Assembly (NCBI RefSeq): GCF_003432485.1
Contig: NZ_QVNQ01000003.1
Location: 682,001-746,000 of the forward strand
Direction of reading: 5' to 3'
From: Actinomadura spongiicola
GTDB taxonomy: Bacteria; Actinomycetota; Actinomycetes; Streptosporangiales; Streptosporangiaceae
Length of the DNA stretch: 64,000 bases
The translations under genes and the position numbers were made by a program. This document shows, in pieces, positions 26,493-34,791 of this stretch (position 1 is its first letter; every line of letters begins with the position of its first letter). A model generated the notes under the pieces. The model did no database searches. It was given only the letters and a program-made list of their open reading frames with translations, and was not told where the DNA came from.

Positions 26493-26595
26493 ATTTCCCC
26501 CTAAGGTGCTGACTCCGGTCGAGTCAGACATATGGGTAATAGCGGGGAAATTGTGGCGTCGCGGAAAGTTGGCCGGACAGGGCGCGTTCACGAGT

Positions 26596-26633
26596 GATGC
26601 GCAATCGTGACAAGATCAACGGAACTTCGTGAT
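26596..26633. promoter_or_regulatory. 38-bp conserved upstream element (S33 copy 3)
   Basis: Second copy of the element at 24712-24749, here 104 bp upstream of S33 copy 3; three mismatches in 38. S33 copy 1 has no comparable sequence upstream. Confidence 0.5.
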
Positions 26634-26673
26634 CACGTCCGTCCGTTCCGGATCGAGTGTGTCACGCATGTGA

Positions 26674-26703
26674 AAGGGCCCCGGGTTCACACCCGGGACC
26701 CTT
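26674..26703 (-). terminator. hairpin terminator after ispG
   Basis: AAGGGCCCCGGGT (26674-26686) pairs with ACCCGGGACCCTT (26691-26703) with one mismatch and a four-base loop. It lies 30 bp beyond the ispG stop codon. Confidence 0.75.
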
Positions 26704-26732
26704 CGCGTGTTCGCGTCGGTGCCAGAAGACCG

Positions 26733-27926
26733 TCAGGAGACGACGACCTCGGCGCCGGGGCCGGACACCGAGCCGTCCTCACCGATCTCGATGCCCATCT
26801 CGTCGGCGATGCGCATGGCCTCCTCGATCAGGGTCTCCACGATCTGCGACTCGGGGACGGTCTTGACGACCTCGCCCTTGACGAAGATCTGGCCCTTGCC
26901 GTTGCCGGACGCGACGCCGAGGTCGGCCTCGCGCGCCTCGCCGGGACCGTTCACCACGCAGCCCATCACCGCCACGCGCAGCGGGACGGGGAAGTCCTTC
27001 AGCCCGGCCGTGACCTGCTCGGCCAGCGTGTACACGTCCACCTGCGCGCGCCCGCACGACGGGCACGACACGATCTCCAGGCCGCGCTGCCGCAGCCCCA
27101 GCGACTCCAGGATCGCGGTGCCGACCTTGACCTCCTCCACCGGAGGCGCCGACAGCGACACCCGGATCGTGTCGCCGATGCCCTCGGCGAGCAGCGCCCC
27201 GAACGCCACCGCGGACTTGATCGTGCCCTGGAACGCCGGGCCCGCCTCGGTGACGCCGAGATGCAGCGGGTAGTCGCAGGCGGCGGCCAGCCGCCGGTAC
27301 GCGTCGATCATGACGACCGGGTCGTTGTGCTTGACCGAGATCTTGATGTCGCGGAAGTCGTGCTCCTCGAACAGCGAGCACTCCCACAGCGCCGACTCCA
27401 CCAGCGCCTCGGAGGTGGCCTTCCCATGCTTCTCCAGCAGCCGCTTGTCCAGCGACCCGGCGTTCACGCCGATCCGGATGGGGACGCCCGCGTCCTTAGC
27501 CGCCCGGGCGATCTCGCCGACCCGGTCGTCGAACTTCTTGATGTTGCCCGGGTTGACCCGGACCGCCGCGCAGCCCGCGTCGATCGCCGCGAACACGTAC
27601 TTGGGCTGGAAGTGGATGTCGGCGATGACGGGGATCGGCGACTTGCGGGCGATCGCGGGCAGCGCGTCGGCGTCGTCCTGCGAGGGCACCGCGACGCGGA
27701 CGATCTGGCATCCGGACGCGGTCAGCTCCGCGATCTGCTGGAGCGTGGAGTTCACGTCGGCGGTGAGGGTCGTGGTCATGGACTGCACCGAGATCGGGGC
27801 GTCGCCGCCGACCGGAACGTTCCCGACCATGATCTGCCGGGACGCGCGGCGGGGAGTGCTCGGCCCCGGCGCGTCCCGTCCCGCGCCCTCGCCGCGGATG
27901 TTCGGCATTCCCAGTGAAACGCTCAT
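26733..27926 (-). CDS. ispG: 4-hydroxy-3-methylbut-2-enyl diphosphate synthase (IspG/GcpE)
   Basis: This [4Fe-4S] enzyme reductively converts methylerythritol cyclodiphosphate to HMBPP, the penultimate step of the MEP isoprenoid pathway. The TIM-barrel half contains [39 protein letters not shown] and [11 protein letters not shown]. The C-terminal half has cluster ligands in CPSCGR and [11 protein letters not shown]. Length (397 residues) is normal. ATG 27926 follows AGAGGAGAGGG. It is the last gene of the dxr-rip1-ispG run, so two MEP enzymes are encoded together. Confidence 0.97.
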   Translation of the reverse strand: MSVSLGMPNIRGEGAGRDAPGPSTPRRASRQIMVGNVPVGGDAPISVQSMTTTLTADVNSTLQQIAELTASGCQIVRVAVPSQDDADALPAIARKSPIPVIADIHFQPKYVFAAIDAGCAAVRVNPGNIKKFDDRVGEIARAAKDAGVPIRIGVNAGSLDKRLLEKHGKATSEALVESALWECSLFEEHDFRDIKISVKHNDPVVMIDAYRRLAAACDYPLHLGVTEAGPAFQGTIKSAVAFGALLAEGIGDTIRVSLSAPPVEEVKVGTAILESLGLRQRGLEIVSCPSCGRAQVDVYTLAEQVTAGLKDFPVPLRVAVMGCVVNGPGEAREADLGVASGNGKGQIFVKGEVVKTVPESQIVETLIEEAMRIADEMGIEIGEDGSVSGPGAEVVVS

Positions 27927-28041
27927 CCCTCTCCTCTTGCTCGCAGCCCCATACAAAGCCTAAGCGCAGCGGACGGTTGCGATGACGGCGACCCTGCGGT
28001 CATCGTGTGACCATTCGGTCGCGTGATGTGAACAGTTCGTG

Positions 28042-29244
28042 TCACTCGGGTAGCTGAAGCGGGTTGAACACGTCGGCGAGGATCAACAACACCCCGAGGC
28101 CCACCAGCAGCAGGACCGCCAGATAGGTCAGGGGCAGCAGCCGGGTCAGGTCGACCGTGCCCGGGTCCGGCCGGCCCCGGATCCGGTTGACGCGTGCGCG
28201 GGCGCGCTCGTAGCCGACCACCGCGAGATGGCCCCCGTCCAGCGGCAGCAGCGGCAGGACGTTCATCGCCCCGAGGAAGATGTTCAGCGAGACGACCAGT
28301 GACAGGAACAGCGCGACCTTGTCGCGGGTGGAGCTGGTCGCGGAGGCGAAGATCTGGCCGGACACGTCCGTCGCGCCCACGACGCTGCCGACCTGCCCGC
28401 CGGGCGTGCTCTCCCGCTCCGGCGAGAACAGCCTCGGGATCGCCGACGGCAGGTCCACGACGACCTCGCCGATGCTCGCGAGGGTGCGGCCGACGGCGCG
28501 TCCGGCGAACACCGCGCCGTTCAGCGGGCCGGTGCGCTCGTAGCCGCCGCCGACGACCTTCGCGGACATGCCGACGAACGGCCGTCCGTCCACGTCCGCG
28601 AGCCGGATCGGCAGCGTCAGCGGCTCCGGCGCGCCGGGCCTGCGCACGACGACGTGGACGGTCTGGCCGGGCTCCGCCCTGTCGATGGCCCGGGTGAGGC
28701 CCGCCCAGTCGGAGACGGGTGTGCCGCCGAACGACACGACCTGGTCACCCACGCGCAGTCCGGCCGCGGCCGCCGGGGACCGCGGGCGGCCCTCCTCGCA
28801 CTCGGCCCGCAGCCCGGCGGGCACGCACGGCGTGACCTCCTCGACCGTGCTGGTCACCCTGCCGGTCTGCGGCACGCCGACCGCCATCGCCATCACCATC
28901 AGCAGCAGGAACGCGAACACGAGGTTGGCGACGACGCCCGCCACGATCACGACGGCGCGGCGGCCCGCGGGCTGCCGGTAGAAGGCGCGCGGGCGGTCCG
29001 CCTCGTCGATCCTCTCCAGCGGCGTATATCCGACGATCTTGACGAAGCCGCCGAGCGGGATCGCCTTCACGCCGTACTCGGTCTCGCCCCGGCGCACGGA
29101 CCACAGGGTCGGCCCGAACCCCACGAAGTACTGCGTGGCCTTCATCCCGAACCGTTTGGCGGTGAGCAGGTGCCCGCCCTCGTGGAGCATCACCGACAGC
29201 AGCAGCGCGACGACGAACGCCGCCGCGCCGAGAATGAAGGCCAT
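28042..29244 (-). CDS. rip1: RIP1/RseP-type site-2 metalloprotease (M50)
   Basis: A 400-residue intramembrane zinc protease. The first helix has HEGGH at residues 21-25, the last helices hold NVLPLLPLDGGHL with the third zinc ligand, and a PDZ domain (GLRVGDQVVSFGGTPVSDW) lies in between. Enzymes of this class cleave anti-sigma factors and other membrane proteins after a first cut and so control envelope stress and lipid regulons. Position between dxr and ispG is conserved in actinobacteria. Confidence 0.95.
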   Translation of the reverse strand: MAFILGAAAFVVALLLSVMLHEGGHLLTAKRFGMKATQYFVGFGPTLWSVRRGETEYGVKAIPLGGFVKIVGYTPLERIDEADRPRAFYRQPAGRRAVVIVAGVVANLVFAFLLLMVMAMAVGVPQTGRVTSTVEEVTPCVPAGLRAECEEGRPRSPAAAAGLRVGDQVVSFGGTPVSDWAGLTRAIDRAEPGQTVHVVVRRPGAPEPLTLPIRLADVDGRPFVGMSAKVVGGGYERTGPLNGAVFAGRAVGRTLASIGEVVVDLPSAIPRLFSPERESTPGGQVGSVVGATDVSGQIFASATSSTRDKVALFLSLVVSLNIFLGAMNVLPLLPLDGGHLAVVGYERARARVNRIRGRPDPGTVDLTRLLPLTYLAVLLLVGLGVLLILADVFNPLQLPE

Positions 29245-29302
29245 CGGATCCCCTCGGGGCAGGCCCCGGGGAGGCGGCCCGGCGCTCGGGCCCCCGGGGA
29301 CG

Positions 29303-30541
29303 TCAGTCGGTCCCGGTCAGTTCGGCGGTCAGCTCCCTCGCCTTCGTCCGCGCCCATCCGTCCGCCGCCAGGACGTCGTCCAGCGTCAGGGCCCCGGCGG
29401 TGTCCGGGCCGTGCACGTCCAGCACCCGCGCGATCGTGTCGACGATCCCGAGGAACGGCAGCCGCCCCGCGCGGAACGCGTCCACACATTCCTCGTTCGC
29501 GGCGTTGTAAACGGCCGGGAACGTCCCGCCCAGCTCACCGGCGCGGCGGGCCAGCGCCACCGCGGGGAACGCCTCGTCGTCGAGGGGGAACAGTTCCCAG
29601 GTGTGCGCCCGGGTCCAGTCGACGGCGGGCGCGGCGTCCGGGACGCGGTCCGGCCAGTCGATGCCGAGCGCGATCGGCAGCCGCATGTCGGGCGGGCTCG
29701 CCTGCGCCAGCGTGGAACCGTCGGTGAACTCGACCATCGAGTGGATCACCGACTGCGGATGCACCATGACGCCGATCCGGTCCATCGGGACGTCGAACAG
29801 CAGGTGCGCCTCGATGACCTCCAGGCCCTTGTTGACCAGGGTCGCGGAGTTGATCGTGATGACGGGGCCCATGTCCCACGTCGGATGGTTCATCGCCTGC
29901 TCGGGCGTGACATCGGCCAGTTCGGCGCGGCTCCGGCCGCGGAACGGGCCGCCGCTCGCGGTCAGCACGAGCCTGCGCACCTCGTCGGCGCGCCCGCCGC
30001 GCAGGCATTGGGCGAGCGCCGAGTGCTCGGAGTCGACCGGGACGATCTGCCCCGGACGCGCCCGCTCCTTCACGAGGGGGCCGCCGACGATGAGCGACTC
30101 CTTGTTGGCGAGCGCGAGCGTCCGCCCGGCGTCCAGCGCGGCCAGCGTGGAGGCGAGGCCGAGCGCGCCGGTCACCCCGTTCAGCACCACGTCGCACGGC
30201 CAAGCCGCGGTCTCCGCCACGGCGTCCGGACCGGCGACGATCTTGGGGAGGGGGAAGTCGCCGGAGGCGTAGCCGCGCCGCTTGGCCTCGGCGTAGAAGG
30301 CGAGCTGGAGTTCCTGCGCCGCGGACGCCTTGGCGACGGCGACGACGTCGGGCCGGAACTCCAGCGCCTGCTCGGCCAGCAGCCCGACCCGTCCGCCGCC
30401 CGCGGCGAGGCCGGCGACCCGGAACCTGCCGGGGTTGCGGCGGATGACGTCCAGCGCCTGGGTTCCGATAGAGCCGGTGGAGCCGAGCACCACCACCTCG
30501 CGGGTGGGCGCGCTTGAGATCGAACTTGAGGGAGACGACAC
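29303..30541 (-). CDS. dxr: 1-deoxy-D-xylulose 5-phosphate reductoisomerase
   Basis: Catalyses the first committed MEP step, DXP to MEP, with NADPH. Visible motifs: dinucleotide fold [24 protein letters not shown], metal and substrate residues in [27 protein letters not shown] and the C-terminal domain with [13 protein letters not shown] use GTG 30541 as start; an upstream GTG at 30574 adds 11 residues and cannot be excluded. It is first in the dxr-rip1-ispG run. Confidence 0.95.
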   Translation of the reverse strand: MSSPSSSISSAPTREVVVLGSTGSIGTQALDVIRRNPGRFRVAGLAAGGGRVGLLAEQALEFRPDVVAVAKASAAQELQLAFYAEAKRRGYASGDFPLPKIVAGPDAVAETAAWPCDVVLNGVTGALGLASTLAALDAGRTLALANKESLIVGGPLVKERARPGQIVPVDSEHSALAQCLRGGRADEVRRLVLTASGGPFRGRSRAELADVTPEQAMNHPTWDMGPVITINSATLVNKGLEVIEAHLLFDVPMDRIGVMVHPQSVIHSMVEFTDGSTLAQASPPDMRLPIALGIDWPDRVPDAAPAVDWTRAHTWELFPLDDEAFPAVALARRAGELGGTFPAVYNAANEECVDAFRAGRLPFLGIVDTIARVLDVHGPDTAGALTLDDVLAADGWARTKARELTAELTGTD

Positions 30542-30627
30542 CGCTCCATTGTCGCCCACGGGCCCGCCCTGCACCCGTGTCTAGGGCCTGTTTCGCCGTG
30601 CCCCCACCCCCCACGCGAACGCGTGAC

Positions 30628-30745
30628 CCGCCCGGCGCAGCGACGCCGAAGGCGAGCGAAGCCGGGCGGATCGCGAAGCGATGCCGCGTTCGCCCAGGAA
30701 CGGTCACGCAGCGAGCCGCCAGGCGAGCGAAGTGGGCCGTTCCTG
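30628..30745. repeat. two hairpins carrying GCGAGCGAAG repeats
   Basis: CCGCCCGGC (30628-30636) pairs with GCCGGGCGG (30661-30669), and CAGGAACGG (30695-30703) pairs with CCGTTCCTG (30737-30745). GCGAGCGAAG occurs at 30652-30661 and 30723-30732, once inside each hairpin. The block lies between the histidine kinase stop and dxr, so it may terminate the kinase transcript. A related core is found at 2541-2548. Confidence 0.6.
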
Positions 30746-30748
30746 CGA

Positions 30749-31792
30749 TCAACACAGCGGGAGGCGGAGGACGAGGCGGGCGCCGTACGCGCCGTCGCCG
30801 ACGTAGAGGCGGCCGCCGTGCGCGACCGCGATCTGCCGCGCGATGGCGAGGCCGAGGCCGCTGCCGCCGTCGGCGCGGCTGCGGGCGGTGTCGACCCGGG
30901 CGAACCGCTCGAAGATCCGTTCGCGGTCGGCCGGGGGGATGCCGGGGCCGTCGTCGCGGACCTCGACGACCGCCTCCCCCGGCTCGGCCCGCACCGCGAC
31001 CTCGATCACGCCGGCGGCGTGCCGCTCGGCGTTGGCGAGCAGGTTGAGCAGGACGCGGCCGAGCCGCGGCGGGTTCGCCTCGACCAGCACCCCGGACTCG
31101 GCCTTGACGGTGGTCGGGACGGGCGGGGCGCGGCTTCCCGCCACGGTCTCCACCAGCGCGCCGAGGTCCAGCCGCTCGCGGTCGGCGAGGTCGCCGGAGT
31201 CGAGGCGGGCGAGGATGAGCAGGTCTTCCACGATGAGGTGGAGGCGGTCGACGTCCTTCATTGAGCTGCGGAGCGTCTCCATGGGGTCGCCGTCGTCCCG
31301 GGCGTCCAGGGCCAGCTCGATGCGCGCCCGCAGCGCGGTGATGGGGGTGCGCAGCTCGTGGGAGGCGTCGGCGATGAACGCGCGCCGGTGCATGGCCGCG
31401 CCCTCCAGCCTGCCGAGGAGGGTGTTGACGCGGTCGGCGAGCCGCTCTACGTCGTCGCCGGTGGAGGGTACCGGGACCCGGTGGCTCAGTTCGGCGTCGC
31501 CGATTTCGGCCAAATCGGCTTGGAGCTGTTTCACGGGCCGCAGCGCCCACCGCAGGGCCCGGCGGACCGCCCAGGCCATCAACCCGACGCCGGTGACGCC
31601 GAGCAGTGCCATGACGGTGGCGAGGGTCTCGGCGGGCCGGGCGTCGGCGAGCAGGGACAGCGCGACGGCCGCCACGGCCACCGCGACCACCAGCAGGGAG
31701 CCGGCCGCGCCGAGCGCGGCCGGCATCGCGTGCGCCCGCGCGGGGCGGGGCCGGCGCGGCCGGAGACGCGCCGCGGCGTTCCGGACCGACAT
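30749..31792 (-). CDS. orphan sensor histidine kinase
   Basis: A 347-residue membrane kinase with two close helices (about 22-45 and 55-78) and almost no extracytoplasmic domain, a HAMP domain, H-box FIADASHELRTPITALRARI, N-box LLNLLANAERHA and ATP-binding DDGPGIPPADRERIFERF and GGSGLGLAIA. All catalytic residues are present. No response regulator gene adjoins it on either side, which is unusual for this class. The short loop suggests it senses the membrane or an intracellular signal. Confidence 0.92.
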   Translation of the reverse strand: MSVRNAAARLRPRRPRPARAHAMPAALGAAGSLLVVAVAVAAVALSLLADARPAETLATVMALLGVTGVGLMAWAVRRALRWALRPVKQLQADLAEIGDAELSHRVPVPSTGDDVERLADRVNTLLGRLEGAAMHRRAFIADASHELRTPITALRARIELALDARDDGDPMETLRSSMKDVDRLHLIVEDLLILARLDSGDLADRERLDLGALVETVAGSRAPPVPTTVKAESGVLVEANPPRLGRVLLNLLANAERHAAGVIEVAVRAEPGEAVVEVRDDGPGIPPADRERIFERFARVDTARSRADGGSGLGLAIARQIAVAHGGRLYVGDGAYGARLVLRLPLC

Positions 31793-32058
31793 GCCTCCTT
31801 TGTACGCAATATCCGTCCAATGAATGGCAAAGGGATTCGGAGGGCGGCCCTATTTCCCCGGTTCGCGCACGCACTCTCCGGCGACCGTCCGGCCGGTCCC
31901 GCGACCCCTCCCACCAGGGGGCCTAGCGCGGCCGTCCCCGGACGGCCCGGCGACACGTGAGGCTTTGCCACGCTTTTCACATGCGCCAAGGGTGACAACA
32001 CCCTTCCCCGCCTATAAAGGAGTCACGTGACGTCGACTCCCGCCAGGGGGATGGGGAC

Positions 32059-32373
32059 ATGGGCCAGACGGACGAGCCGACTGTGGACCCGGGTGCGCTG
32101 AGCCCGGCTCAGCGCCTCGGGGACGCGTGCGTCGTCTGCCGCAAGAGGTGGCCCCGGCCGCGCGTTCGCGTCGGCCGCCTGCCGGACTCGACCGGGGTGT
32201 TCGCGTGCGACGACTGCGCACCCACTCCGCCGGTACCCCGCGCACGGCGGGGCTCTCGGGGGTCGCTCACGAACGCCGGACGGCCCGTCGGGGAGCGGCC
32301 GTCGGCGATGACGCCGGTGCCCTCGTCATGGACGGACGCCGCCGTCGTGGAGGTCTCTCCAGGAAAAGGGTGA
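32059..32373 (+). CDS. small CxxC...CxxC protein
   Basis: A 104-residue protein with a probable zinc knuckle: ACVVCRKRWPRPRVRVGRLP then GVFACDDCAP, giving two CxxC pairs 29 residues apart. The C-terminal half is disordered and Pro/Arg/Ser-rich. Similar small zinc-ribbon proteins are widespread in actinobacteria without assigned function. ATG 32059 follows GGGGGATGGGG. It stands alone between divergent and convergent neighbours. Confidence 0.65.
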   Translation: MGQTDEPTVDPGALSPAQRLGDACVVCRKRWPRPRVRVGRLPDSTGVFACDDCAPTPPVPRARRGSRGSLTNAGRPVGERPSAMTPVPSSWTDAAVVEVSPGKG

Positions 32374-32473
32374 CCCGGGCGTTCGGGGGGAAGTCCGGGA
32401 CCACCCGTGAGGCGCGTCCGGCTGGGGGCGGTCGGGCGCGCCGGAGAGCCCTCCCCCGCCGCTACACGTGCCG

Positions 32474-33694
32474 CTACGTGTTCATCTTCGTGGACTGGAT
32501 CCACGTCCTCGTCCACTCGGCGTAGTCGGTGCAGTCCTTCTCGTCGGACTCCTTGGGCTCGACGCCGCAGGCCTTCGACGGCGCGTGCGCGAAGATGATC
32601 TCGTCGAGGTAGTCGCGGTCGCCGACATGGTAGGCGGCGCAGAAACCGGGCTTGAGGCGGTCGCCGGAGCAGGCCTGCGGGTTGGCGGGGGCCACCCCCG
32701 TCCACTCGGCCACCTGCTGCTGGACGTCCGGTGACGCCGTCCACTGCAACCACTGGTACATGCAGTTCGGGTGCTGCACCCGCGCCCCGATCATCCAGGC
32801 GTCCATCCAGCCGGTCACCCCCTCGGACGGGATGACGCCCTGCACGGGACGGGAGGCTCGGTTCAGGACGTCCACCTGGTACGGCCACCCCTGCCCCAGC
32901 ACGGCCCGGCCGCCCGCGAACGCGCTGACGGCGTCGGCGGGCCTCTCCCAGTACTGGCCGACATGCGGGCGCTGCGCGGCCAGGACGCGCCCAGCCGCTT
33001 CGAGTTGCTTGGGGGTCAGCGAGTACGGGTCGCGGATCTTCAGCTTGCGCCGTTCGCGTTTGAGGTAGAGCGCGGCCTCGGCGATGGCGAGCGGGCTGTC
33101 CCGCATGACCAGTTTGCCGGAGTACCGGCGGGCCTCGTCGGGGTCGAACAGCGCGGCCCAGCTACCGGGCGCCTGGACGGACCTGGTGTCGTACATGAGG
33201 AGGTTGACCCCCCACACGTACGGGATGCCGTAGTGCTTGCCGTCGCGCCGGAGGAGCCCGCGCAGCTTCGGCTCCAGCTTCTTGTAGCCGTCCACGAGGT
33301 CGGGGTTGACGGGCGCCACCCGGTTCTCGGCGATGAGCCGCCCCGCGACCTCGGGGGGCGCGGCGACGCCGTCGTACCGGCGGTCGTCGTCGCGCATGAG
33401 CTCGGCCATCTCCTCGGGCGTCTTGACGACCTTCAGGCCGACCTCGCAGCCGGTGCGCTCCTGGAACGGGGTGACCCAGTCGACGCGCGGGTCGGTCCTG
33501 CCGCTCTCGACCACGCCGGGCAGCGTGAGGAGGTTCAACATGCCCTCGCCGGGGCCGAGGGTGCTCGCCACCTGGGCGAGGCCGACCGGTTCCTCCTCGT
33601 CGCCGCCCCGGACGCCGAGGCCCGCGGCGGTCAGCGCGAGGGCCGCCACCACGGCCGCGCCCACCTTCACCCGCATCGTGGCCTTCAGCCGCAT
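32474..33694 (-). CDS. PotD-like extracellular solute-binding protein
   Basis: A 406-residue type 2 periplasmic-binding fold protein with an export signal (MRVKVGAAVVAALALTAAGL) and no lipobox Cys. GMLNLLTLPGVVESG, FQERTGCEVGLKVVKTPEEM, GIPYVWGVNLLMYDTRSV and WMIGARVQHPNCMYQWLQW follow the spermidine/putrescine-binding pattern. No ABC permease or ATPase gene is nearby, so the transporter must be elsewhere or the protein has a sensory role. ATG 33694 follows GGGGAGCGGG; the longer frame upstream is Arg-rich and not coding. Confidence 0.85.
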   Translation of the reverse strand: MRLKATMRVKVGAAVVAALALTAAGLGVRGGDEEEPVGLAQVASTLGPGEGMLNLLTLPGVVESGRTDPRVDWVTPFQERTGCEVGLKVVKTPEEMAELMRDDDRRYDGVAAPPEVAGRLIAENRVAPVNPDLVDGYKKLEPKLRGLLRRDGKHYGIPYVWGVNLLMYDTRSVQAPGSWAALFDPDEARRYSGKLVMRDSPLAIAEAALYLKRERRKLKIRDPYSLTPKQLEAAGRVLAAQRPHVGQYWERPADAVSAFAGGRAVLGQGWPYQVDVLNRASRPVQGVIPSEGVTGWMDAWMIGARVQHPNCMYQWLQWTASPDVQQQVAEWTGVAPANPQACSGDRLKPGFCAAYHVGDRDYLDEIIFAHAPSKACGVEPKESDEKDCTDYAEWTRTWIQSTKMNT

Positions 33695-34207
33695 CCCGCT
33701 CCCCGAGTTTCGCGCTCCGGACGCCCCGCGCCCGCGTGCGGGGACCCGTCGGCGAGCGTAGCGTCTCCGGCGCCGCGGGAGCGTCCGGGCTCGCCCGTGT
33801 GACTGCCCGGTACGGCGTAACGCGCCCGGTCGCACCGCCATTCCCGTCCGCCCCGGCGACCGCGCACGAGTTGTTCGCCGGTGTCGCGGCATTTCCCCTA
33901 CGACCGCGAGGCGAAACGGCCGGAGATTACCAGGGATCGCGTCTGACGGCCGCGCCGTTCCATATCTTGCAGGTGAGAACAGACTGTCCTATTGGCACGC
34001 GATTGGGGTGAGAATTACACGACCGAGGATGTCGGCGAATTTCGGACGCGTTGTTAATGGAGAACCACCACGGCCCCCGGGGGACGGCGGGTGCTGGCGT
34101 CCGCGCCATACACGGAGGTTGCTGGAGAGGGATATGGCGCGGGCTGCCGCCCCTCCCGGGGGCCGCGGCGGTCACCGGCGGACGTGGCGAGGTTGGGGAA
34201 CAGCGGA
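33695..34207. other. intergenic stretch without a supported gene
   Basis: A 513-bp gap. It contains the upstream region of the solute-binding gene and a moderately AT-richer part around 33.95-34.06 kb. Short ORFs on both strands lack good start contexts and conserved motifs. I see no repeat or hairpin of note. Confidence 0.5.
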
Positions 34208-34573
34208 TCACCTTGCAGTGCTGCCTGGCCACGCGATCGCCGGCACCCGACCGGACGGCGACGGTGTGACGCCTTCGAGAAGGAGGAGATTCGAAGGACG
34301 TCGCACGTCAGGCCGGGGGTCTTCGCGGGACGGCCCGTCGGACGGCCGGGGCCGGCCGCGCTCGGCGGAGGCTGATGAGGATGCGGCGAGCGTGACCACC
34401 TCGATCCGTGCGATGAGCCGCTGCGGCGTATCGGCCTCCAGGAAGTCGCCGAGGCCGCGGCCCCTCGGCGGCAGCGCCCACCAGTGGCCGGTGAACGGGC
34501 CGAACCAAATGGTCCAGCCCGGAAATCGCCTTCCGAGCGCGTCCGCCTCTGCGGCGTGGTCGAACCCGGTCAT
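34208..34573 (-). CDS. small conserved protein with FPG..WFG..TG.WWA motif (paralogue)
   Basis: A 121-residue protein. Residues 12-55 repeat the pattern seen in the product of 2583-2813: RRFPGWTIWFGPFTGHWWAL, then FLEADTPQRLIARIE. The C-terminal 55 residues are an Arg/Pro/Ser-rich tail that the other copy lacks. ATG 34573 has GGAGAG seven bases upstream. A perfect palindrome lies 88 bp upstream. Function unknown; the conserved aromatic pairs suggest a small ligand- or protein-binding fold. Confidence 0.72.
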   Translation of the reverse strand: MTGFDHAAEADALGRRFPGWTIWFGPFTGHWWALPPRGRGLGDFLEADTPQRLIARIEVVTLAASSSASAERGRPRPSDGPSREDPRPDVRRPSNLLLLEGVTPSPSGRVPAIAWPGSTAR

Positions 34574-34660
34574 CGCGCGACTCTCCTGCACATCCCGCTC
34601 CACCGAACCCTGCGGCTCCGGACCTGGTGTTTTCTACGACGAACCCTGACATTTAATTCA

Positions 34661-34676
34661 TCTCAATTAATTGAGA
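34661..34676. promoter_or_regulatory. perfect 16-bp palindrome TCTCAATTAATTGAGA
   Basis: An AT-rich perfect palindrome in a very GC-rich genome, 88 bp upstream of the WW-motif gene (34573) and 115 bp beyond the mmsA stop. Its symmetry and position suit an operator for a dimeric regulator. No cognate regulator is obvious. Confidence 0.45.
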
Positions 34677-34791
34677 CAGTCAGATTGTGTCGCCGGACCC
34701 AGGGGCCGTCAATGGATGTTGGCATTATTCGTCCACCGCCGCACGACGAAAATAAACGACGGGAACGGTGGAGCGGGTGCGACGGGCGGGG

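Noticed and set aside
22899..26504. A 1201-codon plus-strand open frame
   Set aside because: It is the antisense of S33 copies 2 and 3, whose catalytic motifs are complete on the minus strand; the plus frame has a Val/Gly/Arg-biased shadow composition.
34057..34269. Possible peptide with HGGCWRGIWRG, considered as a RiPP precursor
   Set aside because: No modification enzyme, protease or exporter nearby, weak start context, and the frame runs on into Arg/Ala/Pro-rich sequence.
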